From Pseudoalteromonas sp. T1lg23B (GTDB taxonomy: Bacteria > Pseudomonadota > Gammaproteobacteria > Enterobacterales > Alteromonadaceae), in NCBI RefSeq assembly GCF_002964665.1, contig NZ_PQBZ01000042.1, positions 369,097-433,096 of the forward strand: 64,000 nucleotides of DNA, in the 5' to 3' direction. The notes below the pieces were generated by a model. It saw only the letters and a list, made by a program, of their open reading frames with translations. It was not told the origin of the DNA and did not search any database. Position 1 is the first letter of the stretch, and every line of letters begins with the position of its first letter. A program made the position numbers and the translations under genes. Shown here in pieces: positions 1 through 10,300 of this stretch.

Positions 1-147
1 TTCTTCTACCCACCCTCGGCGGTGCTCATACGATTTACCCGTGAGTTTATCTTCTCCGCACAAAAATGCACGGCGAACACAACGTGAAACACAATGATAA
101 TATCGAGTATCTGACAAACTGATTTGCCGCTTCCTTGCTAATCCCAT
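1..147 (-). CDS. RAYT (Y1-type REP-associated tyrosine transposase), N-terminal part, cut by window edge
   Basis: An open frame of 49 codons starts at ATG 147 and runs off the left edge. It begins MGLARKRQISLSDTRYYHCV and continues with an SRCVRRAFLCGEDKL stretch. This resembles the N-terminus of the IS200-like Y1 transposases that process REP hairpins; the HUH and catalytic Tyr motifs would lie beyond the edge. A strong AGGAG Shine-Dalgarno sits 6 nt upstream of the ATG. A hairpin (207-236) lies just 5' of the gene, as expected for a RAYT with its REP. Whether the gene is intact outside the window cannot be judged. The family call comes from recognition of the N-terminus only. Confidence 0.65.
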   Translation of the reverse strand, partial: MGLARKRQISLSDTRYYHCVSRCVRRAFLCGEDKLTGKSYEHRRGWVEE

Positions 148-590
148 CGTTCACTCCTTGAACTTAGAATTTGAAATAATTTTGAAGAACTCAAAGCTTA
201 GACAAAACACCCAAACTAACAAGTTAAAGTGGGTGTCCTTTTAAGTTATCTTCTCCGCACAAAAATGCACGGCGAACACAACGTGAAACACAATGATAAT
301 ATCGAGTATCCGACAAACTGATTTGCCGCTTCCTTGCTAATCCCATCGTTCACTCCTTGAACTTAGAATTGAATGTAAATTTTGAAGAAACTAAAGCTTA
401 GACAAAACACCCAAACTAACAAGTTAAAGTGGGTGTCCTTTTAAGTTTCCATCGTTCACTCCTTGAACTTAGAATTGATTTAATTTTGAAGAACTCAAAG
501 CTTAGACAAAACACCCAAACTAACAAGTTAAAGTGGGTGTCCTTTTAAGTTTTGGTGTCCTTTTAAGTTTTCTTTTAAGTTTTAGAAGTT
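47..590. repeat. Nested tandem array of truncated RAYT 5'-end/REP hairpin units
   Basis: Unit 1 (about 47-247) contains the start of the RAYT gene plus its leader. Unit 2 (about 246-447) repeats it at a period of 199-200 bp with a few substitutions. Unit 3 (about 449-550) begins only at the start-codon region. Two still shorter pieces (about 553-570 and 571-583) repeat just the terminal GTGTCCTTTTAAGTT part. Every unit ends at the same CCTTTTAAGTT end, while the other end moves inward. Hairpins ACACCCA...TGGGTGT occur at 207-236, 407-436 and 511-540. This looks like repeated one-ended duplication of the transposase leader. Confidence 0.85.
224..346 (-). pseudogene. Truncated second copy of the RAYT N-terminus
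   Basis: The second repeat unit carries the same ATG and AGGAG signal as the gene at 1-147. It reads the same first 33 or so residues, then crosses the unit junction into the leader of unit 1 and stops at a TAA (226-224) after 40 codons. It has no room for a catalytic domain, so it is a dead fragment or at most a short leader peptide. The third unit keeps only the ATG (452), followed by two codons and a stop. Confidence 0.7.
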
Positions 591-594
591 TTAG

Positions 595-618
595 CAAAGC
601 CCACTAGAGTGGGCTTTG
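595..618 (-). terminator. Terminator-like hairpin downstream of the HEAT-like gene
   Basis: A perfect 10-bp stem CAAAGCCCAC / GTGGGCTTTG with a TAGA loop lies just past the stop of the minus-strand HEAT-like gene. There is no clean U-run on the minus side, so intrinsic termination is only likely. Confidence 0.55.
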
Positions 619-623
619 TATCA

Positions 624-1310
624 TCAATTGTCGTTTAAGTTGCAACTGGGTGCCAATTTAACCCCGTTACTGTATTGACTTACTATAGAGCGCATAAAAT
701 CATGCAGTGCTGGATCAGTAACTTCATTTTGCAACTCAATTAAAACGCCTATGGATTCTTTGGTACCTATAAGATCCAGAGAGCGAGCAGCATGCTGAGA
801 CCAACCCTCTAATTGTTTTTTTACAACTTTTGATAAATATTCAATGTCTTGATTGTTGCCTACAAATCCAAGGTTTCTTATGGCAGCAATCCTCATTCTG
901 GCATTTCGGTCTTCCAGATAATTAACAACAAAAAATCTAAGCGCATTTTTATCGTAAGTAACTATGCACTTATCAATGCCAACTCCTAGGTAGCCCGCCA
1001 ATTCAATTTTAAATCGAGTAGATTTTAGTAATCCTTTTGAATCAAGAGTATTAAGTTCAGATTGCCCTTCCCATAGCTTAAGTAACTCATTAGACGTATC
1101 TTTCTTATTACCAGAAGACCAGTCAATACTCAGCGCGTTGGATGCCCTTACTGCATAAGTAAAAACAAACTGTTCATTAACTTTATTTGTACCCGTTTGA
1201 AGATTAAACTCTTCCAAAACTGAATGTACGTTTTTCAAATTTCCCTCATACCCTTGAACAGAAAAACTGTTCAGTAATATGAGTAAAAGCAATGTTTTTA
1301 TCATCTTCAT
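624..1310 (-). CDS. Exported HEAT-repeat-like protein, possible partner of the RHS protein
   Basis: A protein of about 228 residues with an N-terminal signal peptide (KMIKTLLLLILLNSFSVQG, cleavage near residue 19). The second half has helical repeat character: a segment with ARMRIAAIRNLGFVG followed by a second repeat with HAARSLDLIGTKESIGVL, as in HEAT or PBS-lyase-like units. The start is ambiguous. ATG 1322 overlaps the RHS gene by 11 nt, while ATG 1310 and ATG 1304 lie just past the RHS stop. ATG 1310 is preferred because it gives the most typical signal peptide. It is the last gene of a minus-strand unit behind the giant RHS protein, the position where polymorphic toxins usually keep an immunity gene. 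That role is inferred only; I recognise no specific family. Confidence 0.6.
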   Translation of the reverse strand: MKMIKTLLLLILLNSFSVQGYEGNLKNVHSVLEEFNLQTGTNKVNEQFVFTYAVRASNALSIDWSSGNKKDTSNELLKLWEGQSELNTLDSKGLLKSTRFKIELAGYLGVGIDKCIVTYDKNALRFFVVNYLEDRNARMRIAAIRNLGFVGNNQDIEYLSKVVKKQLEGWSQHAARSLDLIGTKESIGVLIELQNEVTDPALHDFMRSIVSQYSNGVKLAPSCNLNDN

Positions 1311-1311
1311 A

Positions 1312-4300
1312 TTAATAACCATTTGGTGATATTGATGGTGACATATTAACTTTAAGTGGCAGACTATTCGTTCCCAACTTAGGCCCCACCTTGTATTGTC
1401 TTAATGGGCCCCTATCAATAGGTACTCTAATAAAATCTGTTCTGAACTTCTGCTCTTCCCACTTGATTGTACGCTTTAACTCAGGACTAAATGCAGACCA
1501 GTATCGAGTCCAAGAGTATGTTGTGGCCGTGACGTCATAGGTTGTATATTCACCTAATGTGAGGTCGACTTTTTTCCAATCAAATTGTATTTCAGGTCCA
1601 ATAGGCATAGATGGGAGCCTCATCATAGGCACACTGGGTAAATTTCCCCCTGCTGTTGGTTTGGGGTTAGTTGGCAAAACTATTGAAGCTTGATCTGCCC
1701 CCGGATCTATTTCTGTTTGTTCGTAATTATCAACACTTACAATCTCTTTCTTTCCGTCAACATAATCTGGTATCGCAGAGCGACGGCCTGTAATACCTAT
1801 TCCCGCAAGATCATCAAAATTCTCTTTATCTGGAGATTCATTTCCGTGATTCGTAATTGATTGCCCAACTTGTTGAATGTTTTGAGAGCTTTGCGACATT
1901 AGATCTACTGTCTGACCATTTTTCATGGTGGCAGACATGCCCGTGATTTGAGCACCATTACCCAACTTGCTAGCAACATAACTTGCTACATTTCCTGCAA
2001 AGTTACTGTGTTTACTATTCATAGATTTAGTGCCTAGAGATTCCCCTGTATCAGCATCCTTCACTTCAACATCAACACAAGACTTAATCAGAGTTCCCGT
2101 TTCAGCCTCACAGTATCCTGTCGGGTCAGTTCCTGCTAATGGATTATTTCTTATATAACTATAAGGGTTAATCCCTTGTGAATCCTCAAAATTCATCAAT
2201 AGTGGATCCACACTCATAAACCGACCAAGGTTATAGTCGTACACCCGACCGTTCATATGAATAAGCTGTTGCTCATCCAAATGCTCATGGTCGGTAAAAC
2301 CTCGGTTGGTTTTAGTCAGATCTTTATCTCCCAGCTGTCCAAGTAGTTTTAAGTCACCGCTACTTTCCCTAGGTTTACCAAATGGGTCAAAGTTACGCTC
2401 GGCAATCACCTTACCGTTTTCATCCGTGAACAAACGTGCGCTGCCTAACCTATCTCTGTGTGTATAGCGAATGCTATCACTTTCACCGGTAGTACCACTT
2501 ACAACTGCGATATTACCAATATAAGCGCGCCATGTGATTTTTTCACCCTCTAGCTCTTCTTCATACGCCCCTGCGTAATAGGTTGTTCTACCTTCGCTGG
2601 TTTGCTTAAAGCGCATATGGTCAGGGCCATACACAAAAGTACTGGTTACATTCTCTTTGGTGATGAGCGTTGGTTTATCCATAGCGTTATATTGAGCCAG
2701 TGTTAATCCATAGCCTTTTGTCATATTACCGCGCGTGTCGTAGCTATACCCATGCCATACACCGCCTTTGTTAATACGTTTAACGGCATTGGCACCACCA
2801 CCAGTATGGCCACTTGCTCTAACTGAATAATCATAAGTGGATGCAAAATCAGACTTTTTAGTCAAATTACCAACAGCATCATAATCATATGTGATAGTTA
2901 CAATATTATTCACCGCATTTTGCTTTAAACGGTGTAAGTCATCGTACGTATAGCTTTCACTAAAGCGATGTTGCTCACCCACAGCACCCGTGGTGACGTC
3001 CATTTCTTTTAAGTTACCAAAGCCATCGTAACGGGTGTATTCCAACGCCATTAGGTTACCGACATCAGAAACCGTATAACTGGCTTTCATTTGGCTTGAC
3101 GCTAAGCTGAAATACTGTTGTTGCACGAGTCCATTGCCCAGCTCACTTTCTTCAATATTGCCCAATACGTCCAATTTATCAATCGTTTGATAAACGTAGT
3201 CATTAGCCGCATTTTTAACTGCGGTTTGGTAGCCACGCCAATCATAGATGTATTCCAAGGTTAGGTTATTTGGGTAAAGTAGCCCTTTAACACGGCCGTA
3301 GTTGCTATCGTACATGGTTGTTGTGGTGTAGCTTTTACCACTCCCCGACACAGTATGCGCAACAGGGCGACCGAAGCTGTCATAACTATACTCATGACTG
3401 ACACCATTACCACTGGCACTCGTCATTTGACCATAACCATTTTTACTGCTGTTGTCATAGCTATAGGCGAGATCACTTTCACCCGTTGCAGTACGTCGTG
3501 TCACACGACCCAGTGCATCGGTATAAAACTTAACCGTATTACCATTACCTCGTGTTTCTTGTTGCAACTCGCCAAAACCATTGTATGCAAAATTAGTGGT
3601 GCCTTGGTTTTCATCAAGCACGGTAATTTTTCTACCCATAGTGTTATATCTGGCTTTGATCTTGTTGCCAGCTGCATCTTGAATAACAACTGGTAAACCT
3701 TGGCTGTTATAACTGTAATGCGTCTCACCTCCTAAGGCATCACGGGTTTTAACCAACTGCTCTAAGCTGTTATAAGTGCGAGACATTTGTCCAAGCGCAA
3801 TGCCATAACAGGTTTCTCGGGCATCAATATTGGTGTTTAGACCATCATAGTCATACTCCACTATCATTTGCCCTGTGTGTGTAGGTCCACATTGCTGGTC
3901 AACCGTTCTGGTAGCTGGTCGCCCTAGCACATCAAAGCCTGAGTAGTAGGTTCCATAAACTGACTTACCCTGCTCGTACGGCATAGATTCAAAGACTTTT
4001 CTTCCTAAGCCATCGTATTGCACGTCCTGAATAATCCAGCTATCGTTAAACGCTTTACTGATGGTACGTACCGTTCTACCCAGTTTATCTTTATACTCTC
4101 GGATTTCAGGTGTGCCCGCACTACGACGTACAACTTTGAGCACTGATCTACTCGGCGCTAAGCTGTCATAACCTTTGGACTGCGTCGCCATATATACTGT
4201 GGGAGAGCCATCAGTTTTTTGGCTGTAAGGGCGGTTAAAGTCATCATAGCTATACTCTGTTGTCAGCCACTGCGAACTTGATACTTGTACCTGCTGTTTG

Positions 4301-7300
4301 CTCGGTTGCCCTGTCGCACTAATGGTTTCAGTTCTAGTCATATGCCCTTTCGCATTGGTAACGCTATAAGGGAAGTAGCCATCGCTGGTATAGGTCATCG
4401 ACGTAAGTCGAGCACTGTCCACCCAGCTTCCTGAAGTATTGAGGACTTTTGCAGTTTCAGTAATAGACGTCGGTAAACCATAGGTGTTAAACACCGTATT
4501 CACTCTTTTACCTTTGCCCACTTCTTCGCTCTGTGCACCACTATCTGCAATTTCGCTTGATACGACTAAAACTTGCGGTTTGCGGTTTGCGTGATAACTA
4601 CTAAAAGCGGTTGTCACTTTATAGGTTCTGTCCAAGCTCGTATCAGCAGATGATAAAGGATCTTCTCCTTTTTTACGTTGAACCTTTAACTTAGCAACGG
4701 TTTGGTCATCAAGTTTATTAGGCCACCACGGGCTGGAATCTGCGTAGTCACAGTTAGCATCCTCCGATACCGTGCGTTTTGTTGCGGACGTATAGGTTCC
4801 CCACTCATCCTCGCGGATGCTCTTTTGGTGGGTTACGTTAGTACAAACATCAATGCTTTCAACTAACGTGGTATCAGTAAATAACCATGCGCCTTGTTCA
4901 TCTCGGTGTGTGGTAGTTTGCTCTTGTAAATATACATGGCGACCCATTTCCTGCCACGTACTTTCTTGGTAAGTCAGAGCATTGCTCTCATTTTCAGCCC
5001 CAGCCAACGCGCCATCGCCACGAATCGCATAGTCAGACTCTTGGAACTTTGCCTGACGCTTTATACGCCCTTGTTTAGGATAAATTTGGTTAAAATCAGA
5101 CTGGGTCACCGTGCCAGCGGCAACATCGCGTTCAATGATGCGTTCAAAGCCCATAAAACCACGACCTTGAGTGTTGTATACCGCACCACGATAGGCGAAC
5201 TGGTACTCACGCTTGTTACCTACCCCATCATCTTGTTCAAACTTGGTGACTACATACATGCTAGAAGCAAAGTTCTGGTAACCTTTTTGGTAATTGGTTC
5301 CTTTTGCATAGATATCCCGCGCCCCAGCGATACCAGAGCTCATGCCTGATGACAGTGGGCGGTATTCCCAACGGCTCTCATGCCCTACACCATTCTCTAC
5401 AGCTTTGAGGATATCAATAGGTGCATAGTAACTACCACTCGCGCCCGTGCCTGAACCATAATTGCGACTGACATTCACGCGTTGCTCTCTAAAGCCCGAA
5501 GGCTCAGCACTTTCGAATGCACATCCTGGAGTGCCATTACCGTTTATACTACAGCCATAGTTAAACACCATGTCAAGTAGACCGTCACCTTGTGCATCAA
5601 GCAGCTGAGTATGGGTTTTAGCACCATGCATCCCAGTTTCTATTCTAGTAAAACTACCATTTTCAAGCTGTTTGATTGCCCGATAGACATATATATTATG
5701 GTTATAACGTTCTGAAATCGAGTTGTGTACCTCTTCTCCATCTATATTTTCGATCAGCTTGCCGTTTACTCTACTGCCACATACCTGTACTGAGCCTGCC
5801 CCTTCCCTTACATATACACAGGCCTCAGCCACCATACTCGCAGGGTATAGAATTTCATCTTTACCATCATTGTCGATATCACCAATTCGAACTGAGCCCG
5901 CATTGCCATACACATAGTAAATGCTGCCCGATGCTCTTTTTTGATCTTGAACTGGTTTATAATACTTATAGTAAGCACGCTTTCCGGTATATATATCTGT
6001 TGCAACTGGGCTGGCAAAACTGCCCCCAGTGTTATAGCGCACAAACAGCATGTCATCATTGGTTTTAGGACGATACCAACCCAACCAATCTTTTAGACCA
6101 TCACCATTAACGTCTGCAAACGTGTAAAAGCGTGACCAATCCGGTTCTTTTTCGTTTGGCGATCCTGAATCAATATAGTCATCGTCATCATCTCGGGGGA
6201 AATTCCGCACAGTGAATACACTAGTACTTTGAAGTGAATGAGGTTTGGTATAATAGACTTTGTTGATCACACCTTGTGATTTTGATGCACTGCCATCACG
6301 TTCTCGCTCGTCGGTGATATAAAAATCCGCCAAGCCATTGCCGTCTAAATCTCCAGCATTGACAAAACTTGCAAAGCGACGAAACGCTTCACTTGCGTCG
6401 GATTTTGAGATTGTGTAAAGAACTCTTGAATTTGAGGCAGTATAGGGATTCTCGACATTTTTGGTATGGTAGTAGGCAGTTATTTTATCACCCGCAGCTA
6501 CCGCTGAGTTATTCTCATCAATAACAATATCAGGGTAGGTATCACCATTTAAATCGCCCGCATAAATAATTTCAGCCGAGCGGTTAGGATAAATATTGGT
6601 TGGGATTGTTCTTAACACACCCGACTTACTGTTGAGTTTTATCGACAATCTATCATTAGCTCTATCAAGACTATCGGTGTAACCATCAAGGTTCATATCT
6701 AAATTATGCGTATAACAATTGACAGCGTTACCACTTGCGCCAACCCCTGTACAATTCGTTTGAGGGTGTGAATTCGGCGTTGACTGCCCCTCTGCATTGA
6801 TATATTTACCCGGCCAATCAAGAGCTCCATCACCATTTCTATCACCTTGTGGTAATATACTATTGATGCTGTGTGTTGAGTTAAGGCTCAAGTACTCATT
6901 TTTAACCGTGATAGCACTGTCTTGCCAAGTAAATTCTGTAGCAGGTAAACAGCTACCGTTATAACCACATAGCTGCACATTACGAAGTAAGTCTCTTTGT
7001 GTGGCGTTACTTGGGGCATAGTTAAATGACAATGTGTTTACTAACGAAGAATCATCATGTGTTGTGTATGTTCTAATCTCAGCCAAGCGCATGGTTGATT
7101 CATAGAAACCACCTGCAAAATAGCCCGAACGCTTATCTGCTTTTTCTTCGTAATTGAATTTAACCCGACGATGACCTACTTGTGATGCGTCGTTGCCAGT
7201 GTAGTAAATTTGACTGATTAAACGCTCGCCCGCACCATACTCTGCATAGGTGTAGTGAATAAAGTTTTTGCCCGTGGCATCGTGTTGGCGTCTTATCAAC

Positions 7301-10300
7301 CAGTTATAAGAAGCGGTTCTACCTTGATGTTTGGTGCGCGAAATTGTGTCAATACCAAACAAAGCAACTGTGCCGTTAGCATATTCAACTGTAAATGACG
7401 CGTAGCTAGAGTTTAAAGCACCTGATTGCGTCACTCGCGTCAAGCTTTCTTGCTCAGTGCGGTATATAGTGCCATCTTGTCCGTATACTCCACTTGCCGC
7501 AATCAAACGCTGACCATCAAGACATAGCTTGTCATTATCATTATATTGTGGATTTTGGGTTAAACCATCCTGAGCATAGGTAGCGCCACAACGGCTAATT
7601 TGCGACCCTGCTGATAGACTAAAACCAACCCCCGCAATACCTGAACCTGAGCGTGATGAATAGTTCACGGAGACACTTGGTTGCACACCATTACGACCCG
7701 GAGGTAACGGCATCGGGATGCGATAACTTGCACTACCACCTTGGGCCGTTGCTTCACCAGCTATCGTACCCACTGCGTCTGCAGAAGGAGCAAATACATC
7801 AGTAAACGCTGCATCATCAACATTAACCGCTAACTTCTCGCTGAATAGCGGTGGCTTAGTGCTGATCACGTTACTCCAAGCGGCACATACGTTTGACCCA
7901 AAGCAAGGCTTAACTCTGAACGCTGACTTTCGGAAATCTTGCTCTGACACGGTGTATGTAAGCTGGTTTAACTGACCACCAACAGGCTGCCAATCTTGTG
8001 CTGGAACTTGACCGCAAATTGTACACATCGCCTTTTCAAGTACATAGTACTGGGCGTTTGGAGACTGGGTCCAAGACAACTGACGGTTATCTGGATTAAA
8101 ACTCAGAGTCACGGGTGCTTTTATTTCAACACTGTTTGACTCTGTCCAGCTGTCCGAGCAATTCATCGAGTTGCCCTTGCCTGAACAAGCTTTCACGCGA
8201 TATTGGTAGGTGCTGGGCGCGGCATTATAGTAGCTTCTATACGCAATGTTTTGTTTTATTTCGAGATTGTCATCCTCTTCGCTTAAGACTTCTGTGTTGA
8301 CCCAAGTTGTTCCGCCATCTGTTGAGGCTTCACGCAAGAAGCGATCAGCTCCCATAGGTATATTCCAGCTTATTCTGATTGTATTACCATCATGAACAAC
8401 CGCTCTCACTTCACCTAGAGCATCCGGTTTAAAATTAACGGTGATAGGGTCAGACTCTTTCCAAAACGGCGAGCAGTCTTTAACATTATCAGGTCCACTA
8501 CAGGCTTTCACGCGGTAGGTATAGGTATTTGAACCCACATTTTGATAATTAGCTTCAAGCCCGGTATGGTAGCTAAGATTACCCCATGCCCCATCGTTGA
8601 GTTTACCTTCACGGATATAACGTGTGGCGCCTTGAGAGGCTGACCATGACACCGTGATATCATTACCATTGTAGATGGTCGCGTTCAAAGTACTCGGTGC
8701 GGGTGGTACATAATCGAGATATAGCGGGCTTGACTCAGTCCACTGCACAGAACAGTGGGTGCCATTTGCATTGCTACATGCTTTAACACGATATTGATAG
8801 GTATCTGATTTCGCATTGTGGCGAGAAACACTGAGTTTATCTGTAATAACAGCACCTTCCCATTCCCCACCGTTTACTCTTGCTTCACGTACATACGCTT
8901 TAGCGCCATCAGCTGACGACCAAGAAATTGTAATATCGTTGCCGTTGTAAACGGTTGCGGTTACCCAATCTGGGCTCTCAGGTGCTGCTACTGTTACCGC
9001 ATTTGACTCAACCCAAGCTGTACAGCTTTGTGCGTCACATGACTTTACTCGATACTGGAATGTCGCGTCATACGCATTGTCATAATTGACTACAACCTTG
9101 TTTTGAGCATCTTTCTCACTGTGTTGTGTTTCATTTTCCCACTGGCCGCCATTTACTCTGGCTTGGCGGATATAGTGAGTTGCGGCATTATTGCCCAACC
9201 AAGACAAAGTAATAGTATTGCCGTTGTAAACCGCGGCTGTAACGTTTTGTGGTACACCCAAAACACTCACTTCGTTTGAAGTAACCCAACTAGAACATCC
9301 AACTTCATTACAGGCATTAACACGGTACACATACTTGCCAACCGCTTGATTCGCATCTACATCGGACTGAGTTGTTACCGTTTTCGTACCAGTAAACGCC
9401 CCCCCATTAAAGCTTACTTGCTTTTGAAAGTTATCAACATTGGTGGCCCCAGCGACGAGCTGCCATGATACAGTGATATCGTCACCACTCACAGCGGCTG
9501 TAACAGAAGCTAGCGGCTTTGGTTTTAACACCACCGTTAGTGCGTTGGATTCAACCCAATTTGTACAACTTTGGCTGTCACAGGTTTTGATACGATATTG
9601 AAATTTACCATCATAAACATTGCTATAGGTAAAAGAGGTAATGTTATGGCTTGTTTCATTCTTCCACGCACCATCATTTTCTCTCACCTGACGAAGGTAA
9701 TGCGTAGCATAGGTGCTACCGCCCCAAGACAAGAAGATATCTTCTTTCCAGTCCAAAACAGCTTTTACATTCGTTGGAACAGGCAACACTCTAATTTGTG
9801 AGGAGTACGCCCATTCAGAGCAACCAGCGCTATTACACGCTTGTAGCCTATATTGATAAGTGCCCGCTGCACGATTATTCTCTGTTTCGCCAAGCCCATA
9901 GACAATCTTTCTATTGGCATAACTGCCACCGTTGAATCTGAACTCTTTATAGTAGTAGGCGACATTCGTTGTATTTTCATGCTTCCATGACGTTTTGACG
10001 TCATCACCATTGCTTATCTCAGCATTAACATTCGTTGGAGCTTTAGGCTTCACCACAACAGTGACTGAATTCGAATAAGTCCACGTATCAGGACATCCCT
10101 GTGCACTACAACTCCTAACACGATACTGGTAGGTTGCAGGCGGAGCATCTTGCATGGTCACCGTAGTGCTGGTATACGATGTATCATTAACCCATGCACC
10201 GCTGTTTACTCTGGCTTGACGAGTATACCTAGTCGCACCACTGACGCTCGACCAGTTTATGGTTATGTCGTTACCATTGTAGATTACAGCCGACACCTGA

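Noticed and set aside
207..540. Possible CRISPR-like array at the left edge
   Set aside because: Units contain a transposase start and have no spacers of constant length; a RAYT/REP array explains it better.
3355..3696. Plus-strand open frame of 113 codons inside the RHS gene
   Set aside because: Antisense shadow of a conserved coding region; no ribosome binding site and low-complexity composition.
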